Assembly: GCF_016918545.1 (NCBI RefSeq)
Contig: NZ_JAFFQC010000014.1
Span: forward strand, 1 to 64,000
Reading direction: 5' to 3'
Length of the DNA: 64,000 bases
Source: Desulfobulbus alkaliphilus
Lineage (GTDB): Bacteria > Desulfobacterota > Desulfobulbia > Desulfobulbales > Desulfobulbaceae
Part shown: positions 38,590 to 47,734 of the stretch, piece after piece
How the letters are laid out: the number at the start of each line of letters is the position of its first letter
Position numbering within the stretch: the first letter of the stretch is position 1
The notes under the pieces: model-generated
Told to the model about the DNA's origin: nothing
Database searches by the model: none
What the model saw: the letters and a program-made list of their open reading frames with translations, nothing else
Made by a program: the position numbers and the translations under genes

Positions 38590-40245
38590 TCAGGCCTTAC
38601 TTTGACGATTAATCAACTGCTGCTGCAAAATGGAAAGCAGGTTGTTGATAAACCAGTACAGCACCAGACCTGATGCAAAATTAACAAACAGAATAGTGAA
38701 AACAACCGGTAAAAACTGCATGATACGAGCCTGCATCGGATCGGCAGTGGTAGGAGTCATCTTCATCTGAAAATACATGGATGCACCCATCAGCAACGTC
38801 AATATCGGGAGACCATGCAGATATGGAATATCAAAACCCACCCACAGTCTATCCGGGGCGGAAAGATCATTGATCCACAGCATGAAAGGAGCGTGCCGCA
38901 ATTCTATCGCCGCCAGGAGCACCTTATACAGGGCGAAAAAGAAGGGCAACTGGAGCAGCATAGGCAGACATCCGCCCAGAGGATTCACCTTGTACGTCTT
39001 GTACAGGGCCATCATCTCCTGATTCATCTTCGTCGGATCACCCTTGAATTTTTCCCTCAATTTTGCGACTTTAGGCTGAAGCTTCTGCATGTTTTTCATC
39101 GACTTCATACCTTTCTGGGAAAGCGGCCAGAAAACCAGCTTGATCAATACCGTCAACAGAATAATCGCGACCCCGTAATTCCCAGCGTATTGATAGAAAA
39201 AATTGAGCAACCAGAGCATGGGCTTGGCAATAAAATCGAACCACCCGAAATTAACTGATTTGGCCAGATTGCTGTTAAGGGAGTTGTCGATCTCTTTGAG
39301 CACCTCCAGTTTCTTTGGGCCAAAATAGAGCTTGTATGTATAAACCTGTGACGCGCCGGCGGGAAGAACCCTGATTCCTTCTGAGATCAAGGTCCTGACC
39401 TGCCCCCCGGCTCCCTGCACGGTCACCAGGTGCATTTCATTTGCTGGCGGGATTACAGATGTCATAAAATAGTTATCAACATATCCGGTCCAACTGACCT
39501 GACCTTGGAAAATAACCGGGCCCTCATGCAACCTTTTTGTTTTAATCTCCTCCAATTCGCCATTGACGAAGGCAGCCGGACCGGCAAAGAGAAACTTACT
39601 TGTCGGGCTGGCGTGGGCGAAGGGCTCATTGCGCAAAGACAAGGCCGGAGAAATTTGCAGTGCTGTATCTGTTATATTTTCAACCGCATGCTCAACACTG
39701 ATCAGATAACTATCGCCATGAAAGGTCATGGTGCGAACGATTCGAATCCCTTCAGCAAGTTCGGCGGTCATTACCAACTTGCCTTCTTCCTGGTGCGAAT
39801 GTAACACCAGAGCGGTTTCTTCTGCCCTGTAGACAGGAATCGACGTGCCACCATCGTTATCAAGGGAAAAAAGTACAGGGAGGTCGGGCGGCTGCCGGGG
39901 AAGAAAGAGTTGCATCGGTCCGGAATCCAGCTCTATTCCGGTACGGAACTCATTGAGAACAAAACTCTTGAATCCCCCTCCATGTTCATGGAGCACTGCG
40001 GTGAACAGTGGTGTGTCCACACTGATGGCCCTGGCTTCCCGATCAATCGGTACCGATTCTGGCCTGTCAATGGGACTGGTAGCCGGATCTGGCAAGGCCT
40101 GGATCCCGGTGCTCACCTCTTCCTGCTGAATCGTAGCAGTCTGTGGGGCTTCTTGGGGAGGAGCAGGCCTGTAAAAGAAATACTGATAACCGACCAGGAT
40201 GAGAAACGACAAAATAATAGCCAGAAAGGCTCTGTACAAATCCAT
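38590..40245 (-). CDS. yidC: Membrane protein insertase YidC (551 aa)
   Basis: First membrane helix LAIILSFLILVGYQYFF, a large periplasmic beta domain to about 330, then five helices carrying YAGNYGVAIILLTVLIKLVF, the cytoplasmic loop QKGMKSMKNMQKLQPKV, CLPMLLQLPFFFALY and the end NNLLSILQQQLINRQ. It inserts inner-membrane proteins with or without Sec. Typical Gram-negative length. It lies after yidD. Confidence 0.97.
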   Translation of the reverse strand: MDLYRAFLAIILSFLILVGYQYFFYRPAPPQEAPQTATIQQEEVSTGIQALPDPATSPIDRPESVPIDREARAISVDTPLFTAVLHEHGGGFKSFVLNEFRTGIELDSGPMQLFLPRQPPDLPVLFSLDNDGGTSIPVYRAEETALVLHSHQEEGKLVMTAELAEGIRIVRTMTFHGDSYLISVEHAVENITDTALQISPALSLRNEPFAHASPTSKFLFAGPAAFVNGELEEIKTKRLHEGPVIFQGQVSWTGYVDNYFMTSVIPPANEMHLVTVQGAGGQVRTLISEGIRVLPAGASQVYTYKLYFGPKKLEVLKEIDNSLNSNLAKSVNFGWFDFIAKPMLWLLNFFYQYAGNYGVAIILLTVLIKLVFWPLSQKGMKSMKNMQKLQPKVAKLREKFKGDPTKMNQEMMALYKTYKVNPLGGCLPMLLQLPFFFALYKVLLAAIELRHAPFMLWINDLSAPDRLWVGFDIPYLHGLPILTLLMGASMYFQMKMTPTTADPMQARIMQFLPVVFTILFVNFASGLVLYWFINNLLSILQQQLINRQSKA

Positions 40246-40323
40246 TATATGTACCTTTGAAAACGCTGCTGCAGCAGTGAGGTTGCGGAGGCGGGAAAAG
40301 GCTCCACGCAGACGTATGCATGG

Positions 40324-40536
40324 TTACTTGACCGGGTCAAATCCTCCACGGGAAAAGGGATGACAACGAGCAATACGCCATACAGCCAGCAAAGCACCGC
40401 GGACTACACCGTACCTGGTTACGGCTTCTATAGCGTATTGAGAGCACGAGGGGACAAAACGGCAGGCAGGAGGGAAAAGTGGGGAAAGTATATACTGGTA
40501 CATTCGGAAGACCAAGACAAGGATTCTCCTGGGCAT
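40324..40536 (-). CDS. yidD: Membrane protein insertion efficiency factor YidD (70 aa)
   Basis: Small amphipathic protein with the family core YQYILSPLFPPACRFVPSCS, then QYAIEAVTRYGVVRG and WRIARCHPFSRGGFDPV. The ATG at 40536 matches the family start (MPRRILVLVF). A TTG at 40593 overlapping the rnpA stop and preceded by GGAG would add 19 residues and cannot be excluded. Confidence 0.93.
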   Translation of the reverse strand: MPRRILVLVFRMYQYILSPLFPPACRFVPSCSQYAIEAVTRYGVVRGALLAVWRIARCHPFSRGGFDPVK

Positions 40537-40589
40537 AGTATGCCAGCGGAGGCAGCCATTATCAGCTGTGGATGTTTCCAGATCCTTGT

Positions 40590-40949
40590 TCAAGCCAACG
40601 GTCTCCGCTTGTTTTGCGCACCGAGAATCTCTTCCATGCTGGCTTGCAACGCACTGAGACTGTTCGTTTGAAACCCGGGCCCAATGGTGACAACGATGTC
40701 ACTGTTGGCTGGAAACATATTTCGGTTGAGCCGGAAGGTTTCCCGGATCAACCGTTTAATCCTGTTTCTGCGCACAGCATTGCCGATCTTTTTCTGCACA
40801 CTTATTCCCAAACGGTTGAAACCTACGCCATTGGGCAAGACAATGATATTGTATCCATTCCCTCGCAACCGATGCCCAAGTTGATAGACGCGCTGAAATT
40901 GCCTTGTCTTTGTGAGCAGATGTGTTTTAGGAAGAGCATGCCTGCCCAA
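40590..40949 (-). CDS. rnpA: Ribonuclease P protein component (119 aa)
   Basis: RnpA fold with [17 protein letters not shown] and the RNA-binding signature [20 protein letters not shown], followed by [10 protein letters not shown]. It helps RNase P RNA process tRNA 5' ends. The start appears to be TTG, 13 bp after rpmH, since no ATG lies upstream of the conserved part. Confidence 0.95.
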   Translation of the reverse strand: MGRHALPKTHLLTKTRQFQRVYQLGHRLRGNGYNIIVLPNGVGFNRLGISVQKKIGNAVRRNRIKRLIRETFRLNRNMFPANSDIVVTIGPGFQTNSLSALQASMEEILGAQNKRRPLA

Positions 40950-40962
40950 TTACGGTTCCGGA

Positions 40963-41100
40963 TCAAGCAGCTAATTGCTTACGGCCCTTGGCTCTTCTCC
41001 GCTTGATGACAGCCTGCCCGGCCCGGGTCCTCATGCGAACAAGAAATCCATGGGTTCGGGCACGTTTGATATTGCTGGGCTGGAAGGTTCTTTTGCTCAT
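40963..41100 (-). CDS. rpmH: 50S ribosomal protein L34 (45 aa)
   Basis: Translation gives [20 protein letters not shown] at the start, [20 protein letters not shown] and KQLAA at the end, the canonical bL34 sequence. AAGGAACC precedes the ATG. It begins the conserved rpmH-rnpA-yidD-yidC cluster. Confidence 0.98.
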   Translation of the reverse strand: MSKRTFQPSNIKRARTHGFLVRMRTRAGQAVIKRRRAKGRKQLAA

Positions 41101-41877
41101 GATAAGGTTCCTTTCATTAAATCAATCTGTTGCGTACAGGATTGGTGGTGTTTTATATGGCACTCAGAGGCCGTCCGGACATCTTGAGGCAGGACGACAG
41201 GAGATAACCTGAATCCGTGAGCAGAATAATCAAAAGCCCGGAGTTACGCCCCAAAGAAAAGCATCCATATCTGCCCGTCCCGCAAGAAGTCATCGCTGCA
41301 TCCTTGAGTACAAGTGGACCACTTGACCTCACGCAGTTTCATCGATTGCCTCCATAGGTTCTCCACGACGGTTTTTGCGAGTTCAACGAAACTCAAAAGG
41401 ATAATTTTAATCACAACGTATTCTTTCTGTCAAATTATTTCACCTGTATCCATAAAGAATGCAATGAGCCACCACTTCTTCAGAGGTGAAAACGGCGCCC
41501 TCGCGGCCAGGAAACAATCAATTCTGGATCCGTGGGTGCTCGCCCATGCGGCAGTTCTGTTGTTCGTGGCCGTTTGATTCAAGCTGTCGTCATAGGACCG
41601 GTAGGGGTGATGAAAATGGCGTACGTAGGGACGCTCTCGGATTCTGGCTGTGATCACCCACAATACAGAAGCGTGGCAAAGCACCTGGATCCTTTGAACA
41701 AGGGCCACACCCGCACATTCCCTCACCTGGGTATCTCTTGACAATTTCCGGCCAGAGCCATTGCAAAGATAATGACTTATCTTTATATTGGCGTGTTAAA
41801 ATTTTTATCCGCGGCAATGGACAATCAAAAACCACCAACACCTCCTCAACTGTTGCGCGGCAACGCCCGGGAAACAT
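41101..41877. other. 777-bp divergent region between rpmH and mnmG, with decayed repeat ends
   Basis: No gene is supported. It holds an isolated repeat-family end at 41208-41220 (CCTGAATCCGTGA), a second L-type end around 41446 and a decayed partial copy at 41523-41647. I searched for DnaA boxes (TTATCCACA) because this cluster often borders oriC, and found no cluster of them. Confidence 0.5.
41523..41647 (-). mobile_element. Decayed partial copy of the 218-bp repeat, copy G
   Basis: Begins TCTGGATCCGTGGGTGCTCG and keeps the R-half blocks TTGTTCGTGGCCGTTTGATT and GATGAAAATGGCGTACG in the order found in copy C. It ends early at CGGATTCTGG. About 125 bp remain. A stray family end at 41208-41220 may be from the same or an older insertion. 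Confidence 0.6.
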
Positions 41878-43761
41878 ATGAATGATTTTGATATTGCTGT
41901 CATCGGCGCTGGACACGCAGGATGCGAAGCCGCCCTGGCTGCTGCCCGCATGGGTTGCCGCACGCTGGTTTGTATCATTAACGCCGACACCATTGGTGCC
42001 ATGTCCTGTAACCCAGCCATCGGTGGCCTGGCAAAAGGACACCTGGTAAAAGAAATAGATGCCCTTGGTGGCGAAATGGCGAAAAATATCGATGCCACCG
42101 GTATCCAGTTCCGCCGACTCAATACCAGCAAGGGGCCCGCTGTCCGGTCTTCCCGTGCCCAGGCTGACCGGTTGCTGTACCGATTGCGTATGAAACGACT
42201 TCTTGAAAACCAGCCTAACCTGGCTATTCGGCAGGCTGTGATCGATGAAATTCTGGTCGAGAACGGCAGAGTCGTCGGTGTGCGCACTTCTCTTGACGAA
42301 CATTTTCGCCTACGAGCGGTTGTGGTGGCTACTGGCACCTTTCTCAACGGCCTCATCCACATCGGTCTGAAAAATTTTCCTGCCGGGCGTATGGGAGACG
42401 CACCGTCACTTCAACTTGCCCGCTGGTTTGCGGCCACCGGGTTTGCCGTGGGTCGCATGAAGACCGGAACCGTTCCCCGCCTGGATGGTAATACCATTGA
42501 TTACTCCCGGTTGGAAGCTCAGTACAGCGATGAGCAGCCAGCGCTCTTTTCTTTCTCATCATCAGGCGGGCCGTTACAGCCCCAGCGCCCCTGCCACATC
42601 ACCTATACCAACGAACGTACCCATGAAATCATCCGGAAAAGTATCCATCAATCGCCTATGTATGCCGGCATCATTGAGGGGGTGGGGGCCCGCTACTGTC
42701 CGTCAATCGAGGACAAGGTCATGCGCTTTCCGCAAAAAGGGCGCCATCAGATTTTTTTAGAGCCTGAAGGCCTCGACACCATTGAAGTGTATCCCAACGG
42801 CATTCCCACCAGCCTGCCGCTCAGTACACAGATCGACATGGTCCATTCTATAGCCGGACTGGAAAATGCCCGTATCATTCGGCCCGGTTATGCCATTGAA
42901 TATGATTATGTTGATCCCCGCGAACTCAAACCATCTCTGGAAACCAAAAAAATCAGCGGTTTGTTTCTTGCCGGTCAGATCAATGGCACTTCAGGGTACG
43001 AAGAGGCCGCCGGTCAGGGGTTAATGGCTGCAATCAACAGCGTGCTCTACGTCCGAGGGGAAGAACCACTCATCCTTGACCGGTCCCAGGCGTACCTTGG
43101 CGTCCTTGTCGACGATCTGGTCACTCTGGGCACAAAAGAACCGTACCGTCTCTTCACATCCAGGGCAGAATATCGCCTGTTACTCCGGGAAGACAATGCG
43201 GATATGCGCTTGCGGGCCATTGGTCGCCGGATTGGCCTGGTGGACAAGGAAACCTGGACCGATTTTCAGCACAAAGAACATTGTATCCAGGAAACTATCA
43301 GACATCTCAACGAAATCCGTATTAAACCGGACACAACCATCAATGCCTGTCTTGCAGACTACAGTACCACCGCCATCAATCAGCCCCTGACTCTGGCGGA
43401 ACTGCTTCGCCGCCCTGAAATCAAAATGTGCCATCTAATCGAAATTGGAGGAAAAATCTTTATCGACCTCCCCTTTCCCGAGGGAGCAGAAGCCTATTAT
43501 GATGAGATAGAGCTGCAGGTTAAATATGCTGGATATATCAAGCGGCAGGAAGAACAGATCAGCAGATTCAAAAAACTCGAACGAATTGAACTGCCCACTG
43601 AATTGGAGTATCGGGGATTGCCTGGACTTTCCAATGAGGTTGTCGAGAAGCTCTCGAAAGTACAACCACGCTCCCTGGGACAGGCATCGAGGATTTCCGG
43701 TGTGACACCCGCGGCGGTGTCCGTGCTTCAGGTCCACTTAAAACGGCTCGGCTACCTGTAA
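41878..43761 (+). CDS. mnmG: tRNA uridine 5-carboxymethylaminomethyl modification enzyme MnmG (627 aa)
   Basis: FAD-binding start [20 protein letters not shown], the MnmG signature [20 protein letters not shown], active Cys in that motif, [16 protein letters not shown] and a helical C-terminus for tRNA and MnmE binding. Partner of MnmE in U34 modification. Here mnmG is divergent from the rpmH-mnmE cluster rather than following mnmE, and no rsmG/parAB follows; lgt does. Confidence 0.97.
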   Translation: MNDFDIAVIGAGHAGCEAALAAARMGCRTLVCIINADTIGAMSCNPAIGGLAKGHLVKEIDALGGEMAKNIDATGIQFRRLNTSKGPAVRSSRAQADRLLYRLRMKRLLENQPNLAIRQAVIDEILVENGRVVGVRTSLDEHFRLRAVVVATGTFLNGLIHIGLKNFPAGRMGDAPSLQLARWFAATGFAVGRMKTGTVPRLDGNTIDYSRLEAQYSDEQPALFSFSSSGGPLQPQRPCHITYTNERTHEIIRKSIHQSPMYAGIIEGVGARYCPSIEDKVMRFPQKGRHQIFLEPEGLDTIEVYPNGIPTSLPLSTQIDMVHSIAGLENARIIRPGYAIEYDYVDPRELKPSLETKKISGLFLAGQINGTSGYEEAAGQGLMAAINSVLYVRGEEPLILDRSQAYLGVLVDDLVTLGTKEPYRLFTSRAEYRLLLREDNADMRLRAIGRRIGLVDKETWTDFQHKEHCIQETIRHLNEIRIKPDTTINACLADYSTTAINQPLTLAELLRRPEIKMCHLIEIGGKIFIDLPFPEGAEAYYDEIELQVKYAGYIKRQEEQISRFKKLERIELPTELEYRGLPGLSNEVVEKLSKVQPRSLGQASRISGVTPAAVSVLQVHLKRLGYL

Positions 43762-43776
43762 TCCGCAGAGGAGAGC

Positions 43777-44625
43777 ATGCTGAATTTTCCGATTATCGAT
43801 CCGGTTCTTTTCTCCTTTGGTCCGTTACAGATTCGCTGGTACGGACTTATGTATGTCTGTGGTTTTGCAGCCGCTTACCTGCTGGTCCTATACCAGGGTA
43901 AAAAATTCCATTGGGAGAGGTTACTGCAGCGGCTGGATAACCTGAATCTCTTCGTGATCATTGGTGTCATTGTCGGTGGACGCCTTGGATACGTTCTCCT
44001 CTATCAACCCTCGTACTATATTGCCAATCCCTTGGAGATTGCAGCCATCTGGACCGGTGGCATGTCTTTTCACGGTGGCTGCGCGGGTGTCCTCATCGCC
44101 GGATTCCTGTATTGTCGACGACATGATCTGGACTTCTGGAAGGTAGCGGATCTGTACGCGGTAACTGCACCCATCGGTTTGTTTTTCGGTCGATTGGGCA
44201 ATTTTATTAATGGTGAGTTGTACGGCAGAGTGACATCCGTTTCCTGGGGAATTATTTTCCCGGAAGGCGGCCCTTTCCCCCGACATCCATCTCAATTGTA
44301 TGAAGCCGTTCTGGAAGGAGTCATCCTTTTCCTCATCCTCTGGTCGCTCAAGTCCAGGCCCTGGCAACAACCACAGCCAAACCTCTGGCCGCATGGGACC
44401 CTGCTGGCCCTCTTCCTGGGGCTGTATGGAATTTTCAGATTTTTTATCGAATTTTTTCGGGAACCCGACCCGCAGATCGGCCTGATTTTTTCGCTGTTGT
44501 CAATGGGCCAGGTCCTGTGCCTGCTGATGATCTGTGCCGCACTCCTGATTTGGTACCTGCGGCACACGGTGACCACTGGTTCGACTTCCTCCGGAAAGCG
44601 ATCCCGTTCACGCCGCAGGTCCTGA
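43777..44625 (+). CDS. lgt: Prolipoprotein diacylglyceryl transferase (282 aa)
   Basis: Seven-helix inner-membrane enzyme with IRWYGLMYVCGF, the GGRLGYVL segment, MSFHGGCAG, the Lgt signature GRLGNFINGELYGRVT and RHPSQLYEA. It moves diacylglycerol from phosphatidylglycerol to the lipobox Cys of prolipoproteins. AGAGGAG precedes the ATG, 15 bp after mnmG. Confidence 0.97.
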   Translation: MLNFPIIDPVLFSFGPLQIRWYGLMYVCGFAAAYLLVLYQGKKFHWERLLQRLDNLNLFVIIGVIVGGRLGYVLLYQPSYYIANPLEIAAIWTGGMSFHGGCAGVLIAGFLYCRRHDLDFWKVADLYAVTAPIGLFFGRLGNFINGELYGRVTSVSWGIIFPEGGPFPRHPSQLYEAVLEGVILFLILWSLKSRPWQQPQPNLWPHGTLLALFLGLYGIFRFFIEFFREPDPQIGLIFSLLSMGQVLCLLMICAALLIWYLRHTVTTGSTSSGKRSRSRRRS

Positions 44626-44656
44626 AAGGTGCACGGAAAGAAAGGAAGGCAACCGC

Positions 44657-44929
44657 CTACTCCACTTTTACGGCCAGTTCCCTGCCGGGTCGAAACTTGA
44701 CAACTCGACGCGAGGGAATCGGCACCGCTTCTCCGGTTTTTGGATTTCTCCCTGTTCTCGGTGCCCGATCAACGACCGAAAAACTGCCGAAACCCGACAG
44801 GGTCACTCGCTTGCCCTCCTGCATTGCCACCGCCAGAGTGGCCAACAGTCCGTTGAGTCCCCGTTCGGCTGCATCTTTACTGATATGCGCCGATCGGGCG
44901 ATGGATCGTACGAGATCGCTCTTATTCAT
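44657..44929 (-). CDS. HU/IHF-family DNA-binding protein (90 aa)
   Basis: Classic HU length and fold: MNKSDLVRSIARSAHISKDA at the start, VTLSGFGSFSVVDRAPRTGR (the DNA arm begins here), NPKTGEAVPIPSRRVVKFRPG. It is a nucleoid protein that bends DNA. GAGGATG precedes the ATG. The leader has two inverted repeats (44961-44981 and 45045-45068). It faces lgt. Confidence 0.96.
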   Translation of the reverse strand: MNKSDLVRSIARSAHISKDAAERGLNGLLATLAVAMQEGKRVTLSGFGSFSVVDRAPRTGRNPKTGEAVPIPSRRVVKFRPGRELAVKVE

Positions 44930-44960
44930 GGCTCATCCTCAATTCTGTTGATTTCACAGA

Positions 44961-44981
44961 CAGACGATCTTTATTCGTCTG
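44961..44981. promoter_or_regulatory. Inverted repeat in the HU leader
   Basis: CAGACGA and TCGTCTG arms around TCTTTAT, 32 bp upstream of the HU start. It may be an operator or an mRNA hairpin. Confidence 0.5.
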
Positions 44982-45044
44982 CAACCCTACTCAAATCCAG
45001 ATAAGCCATTTAAGCGCAGGAAGGAAAAAACCACAATTGATGGA

Positions 45045-45068
45045 AATACCTAGGGATTCATAGGTATT
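45045..45068. promoter_or_regulatory. Candidate operator AATACCTA / TAGGTATT upstream of the HU gene
   Basis: Perfect 8-bp arms separated by 8 nt, with a third half site ACCTA two to three bases further (45072-45076 region), beside an AT-rich patch about 115-175 bp upstream of the HU start. The spacing places it near the expected promoter. Confidence 0.45.
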
Positions 45069-45338
45069 TTTACCTAATATTTTAAAATTATCTAATTGAA
45101 TAGCGATGTTAGAGCAATGTTATTTATGGGGGAAAAAAAGGAAAAAGAAGACGAAAAAGGACCGCCACCGCATTTTCGACGGCGAATCGATAGATCACCG
45201 AAACCCCGTTGCTACAAGGTCTCGCCAGCCGGCATGAAGGGACACAGCCGGCAGTCACGGCTCGAGAAATCGGGGGTGCATCCATGCTCCCTGCAACAAA
45301 GAAGGAAAAGCAACCCCACTGGCACAACCCTGGAATGG

Positions 45339-46007
45339 TTACCGGGGCGCGACCACACCAGTACTGACCACATGATTGACCAGGTCAACAGTTTTTTTCA
45401 TTTTGAATTTTTTCAAAAGGTTAGCCCGGTGATGATCAATGGTCCTGGGGCTCAACTTGAGTAATTTGGCTATTTCTTTGCTGGAGAGCCCCTGTACAAC
45501 CAGTTTCAACACCCCTTCCTCACGTTTACTGAGCACCTCAAAGGGTATCTTGCTTTGGCCACGGAAGGCGACTATCACCTCTTCGGCGACTCCCGATGAT
45601 ACTTGCGGTGAAATGTATGTTTTTCCCTCCTTGATTGAACTGATTGCGGTGAGCAGCTCCGCCTCGGAATCATCCTTCATCATGTACCCATGGGCTCCGG
45701 CGTTGACAGCGTGAAAAACATAATGGCTACTGGAGTGCATGGTTAAAATAAGGATTGCGATATGTGCATGGGCTTTGCGAATGCGGCCCAATGCTTCGAT
45801 CCCATTCAGGCGGGGCATGGAAATATCCAGAATAATCATTTCCGGTTGATCCTGCTGCAGCAGATCAAGCAACTCTACTCCATTGCTCGCCTCCGCAATA
45901 ACCTGAAGGGTTGGATCTTTTTTGAGAATGCTCTTCAGTCCCTGCCGGATGAGGCCATGATCATCCGCGATAATGATACGGTACGGTTTCATTGCTCCTG
46001 TCTTCAT
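45339..46007 (-). CDS. NarL/FixJ-type response regulator (222 aa)
   Basis: Receiver domain with the acidic pair in IIIADDHGLIRQG, phospho-acceptor Asp in MIILDISMPRLNG and the switch Lys in YMMKDDSEAE. It ends in a LuxR-type helix-turn-helix (LSKREEGVLKLVVQGLSSKE, IAKLLKLSPRTIDHHRANLL). No sensor kinase is adjacent, so the signal is unknown. The start at 46007 overlaps the nuclease fusion gene as ATGA; an inner ATG at 45992 is an alternative. Confidence 0.92.
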   Translation of the reverse strand: MKTGAMKPYRIIIADDHGLIRQGLKSILKKDPTLQVIAEASNGVELLDLLQQDQPEMIILDISMPRLNGIEALGRIRKAHAHIAILILTMHSSSHYVFHAVNAGAHGYMMKDDSEAELLTAISSIKEGKTYISPQVSSGVAEEVIVAFRGQSKIPFEVLSKREEGVLKLVVQGLSSKEIAKLLKLSPRTIDHHRANLLKKFKMKKTVDLVNHVVSTGVVAPR

Positions 46008-47452
46008 TGAAAGAGAATACTCACGGGACAATGATCGGACCCGCTGATGTCGTCGTGAATACCTGCATCAAGAACCCGCTTTCTGCTGTTGGCGTCTACG
46101 ATGAAGTAATCAATCCTCCAGCCGATATTTTTTACCCGGGCACTGAAACGGTAGCTCCACCATGTATAGCGACCGGGAGATGGATCAAAATCTCTGAAGG
46201 TGTCAACATAGCCCGCATTGATCAACTCATCCATCCAGGCCCGTTCCTGTTCTGAAAAACCGGGATTCTTCATATTCGCTTTTGGATTGGCAAGGTCGAT
46301 CTCTTTATGAGCTACGTTGAGATCACCACAGAGGATAACAGATTTGATTGCGCTCAACCGATTCAGATGGGCAAGAACCGCCCGGTTGAACTCCTGCTTG
46401 AAGGCCAAGCGCCTCAATTCGGGTTGGGCATTGGGGAAATACGCATTGATAAAGAAAAAAGTATCAAATTCCAGGGTCATCACCCTGCCTTCATCGTCGA
46501 ATTTCCGCTCATCGAGCCCATAGGTGACATGCAATGGCGGCCGTCTGCTTAACACCCCGGTCCCTGCATAGCCCTTTTTCCGGGCAGGATGCCAGAAGGC
46601 CTGATAGCCAGGCAGGCTGATAATGGCCTCAGGCAACTGCTCAGGATGAACTTTAATCTCCTGGAGAGCAAAAATATCGGCATCAAAGTGGTTGAGCACA
46701 TCAAGAAAACCATTCTTCAATGCGGCTCTGAGTCCATTGACATTCCAGGAAACAAGCTTGATCTCTTCCACGGTGGATTGAGCCCCCATATCCTTCTTTA
46801 TTCGCCGAGGGGTAACCCCTATTTTAGGGCACAGCTTGATTAGTGCACACCGATCACAATGGGGCCGTTGCGGTTTGCAGATCTCCTGACCAAAGGCCAC
46901 CAGAAGCGAATTAATCCGGATCCAGTATCGCTTTGGTAGTTTCTGCCGCAAGACCTGTTCTGTTTGCACGGGTGTTGCAGTCTGAACATATCCCCATATA
47001 TTCATAATGCGATGAACATGGGTATCAACGCAGATGGCAGGCTGCTGATAGGCGACGGCGGCAACAAGATTGGCCGTTTTCCGACCTACACCCGGCAATG
47101 CGAGCAGGGAATCAATTTCACGGGGAACCTCACCCCCGAACCGCTCCGTGAGCACTCGTGGCAATTTGTTGAGATATCGAGCTTTCTGTCGAAAAAAACC
47201 CACCGGAAAAATGAGTTGTTCAAGTTCATGCACAGTCAAAAGCGCCAGTTCCTCAACAGTCCTGGCTCGAGAAAAAAGGCGCTGTGAAGCCGCCGCAGTC
47301 ACTTCATCTCTGGTGCGCGCGGAAAGAATAGTCGCTACCAGCACTTTAAAAGGATCCCTGGTCTGAACCGCAATCAAATCAACAACCGGCACCTGATATT
47401 TCCTGACTTCAGGTTCGAGGATGTCGATAATCTGTTCAATGGGAAAGGTCAT
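46004..47452 (-). CDS. Endonuclease III - exonuclease III fusion (DNA glycosylase/AP lyase joined to AP endonuclease, 482 aa)
   Basis: Residues 1-210 are endonuclease III: the helix-hairpin-helix LPGVGRKTANLV with catalytic Lys125, Asp143 in ICVDTHVHRI, and the 4Fe-4S set CKPQRPHCDRCALIKLC (C-x6-C-x2-C-x5-C). After a linker of about 20 residues, 231-482 is an exonuclease III/Xth domain: IKLVSWNVNGLRAAL, catalytic Glu in FALQEIKVHP, GDLNVAHKEID, and the final SDHCPV. Both active sites look intact, so one protein could remove an oxidised base and cut the resulting abasic site. The start at 47452 begins the Nth domain; the frame stays open to 47626. An internal ATG at residue 222 could allow separate translation of the Xth part. 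Confidence 0.92.
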   Translation of the reverse strand: MTFPIEQIIDILEPEVRKYQVPVVDLIAVQTRDPFKVLVATILSARTRDEVTAAASQRLFSRARTVEELALLTVHELEQLIFPVGFFRQKARYLNKLPRVLTERFGGEVPREIDSLLALPGVGRKTANLVAAVAYQQPAICVDTHVHRIMNIWGYVQTATPVQTEQVLRQKLPKRYWIRINSLLVAFGQEICKPQRPHCDRCALIKLCPKIGVTPRRIKKDMGAQSTVEEIKLVSWNVNGLRAALKNGFLDVLNHFDADIFALQEIKVHPEQLPEAIISLPGYQAFWHPARKKGYAGTGVLSRRPPLHVTYGLDERKFDDEGRVMTLEFDTFFFINAYFPNAQPELRRLAFKQEFNRAVLAHLNRLSAIKSVILCGDLNVAHKEIDLANPKANMKNPGFSEQERAWMDELINAGYVDTFRDFDPSPGRYTWWSYRFSARVKNIGWRIDYFIVDANSRKRVLDAGIHDDISGSDHCPVSILFQ

Positions 47453-47734
47453 GGACGGTCTGAAATAATCATCGAAAAAGCGAACATACGGTACCGGGCT
47501 GCAGCGACGGGAGGAGAAAAATAAAAAAACCTTCGCAGGCCATACTCGTTCAACGGGTGCAGGTGAGTGAGTACAACACCCGGTACTGAATTCGCATGCT
47601 CCAGAGTTCGGAGTTCGATTCCGCACATAGTTGTCTTATTGCATGGACAAGGATCCAAAATCCTCAAAATTGGCGAGTTGTCCGTGCTCACCAGCTCCTC
47701 CACTCCCAATGTACAGCACGGTCACTCCATCTTG

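Larger units (their letters stand above)
44930..45338. other. 409-bp region upstream of the HU gene and downstream of the response regulator
   Basis: The left part is the HU promoter and leader, with the two inverted repeats listed and a very AT-rich patch at 45060-45105. The right part has no supported gene; a short Cys-rich reading frame on the minus strand (near 45225-45310) has no clear start. Confidence 0.5.

Noticed and set aside
41101-41877. Possible replication origin next to rpmH
   Set aside because: No cluster of DnaA boxes, no dnaA or dnaN, and the region is explained in part by decayed repeat copies.
45225-45315. Short Cys-rich peptide on the minus strand (CREHGCTPDFSSRDCRLC)
   Set aside because: The cysteine spacing is suggestive, but only a GTG without ribosome-binding site could start it and the length would be under 40 residues.
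47600-47640. tRNA-like T-arm (GGAGTTCGATTCCG)
   Set aside because: The five-base stem does not pair around a TTCGATT loop, and no D-arm or anticodon arm lies upstream.
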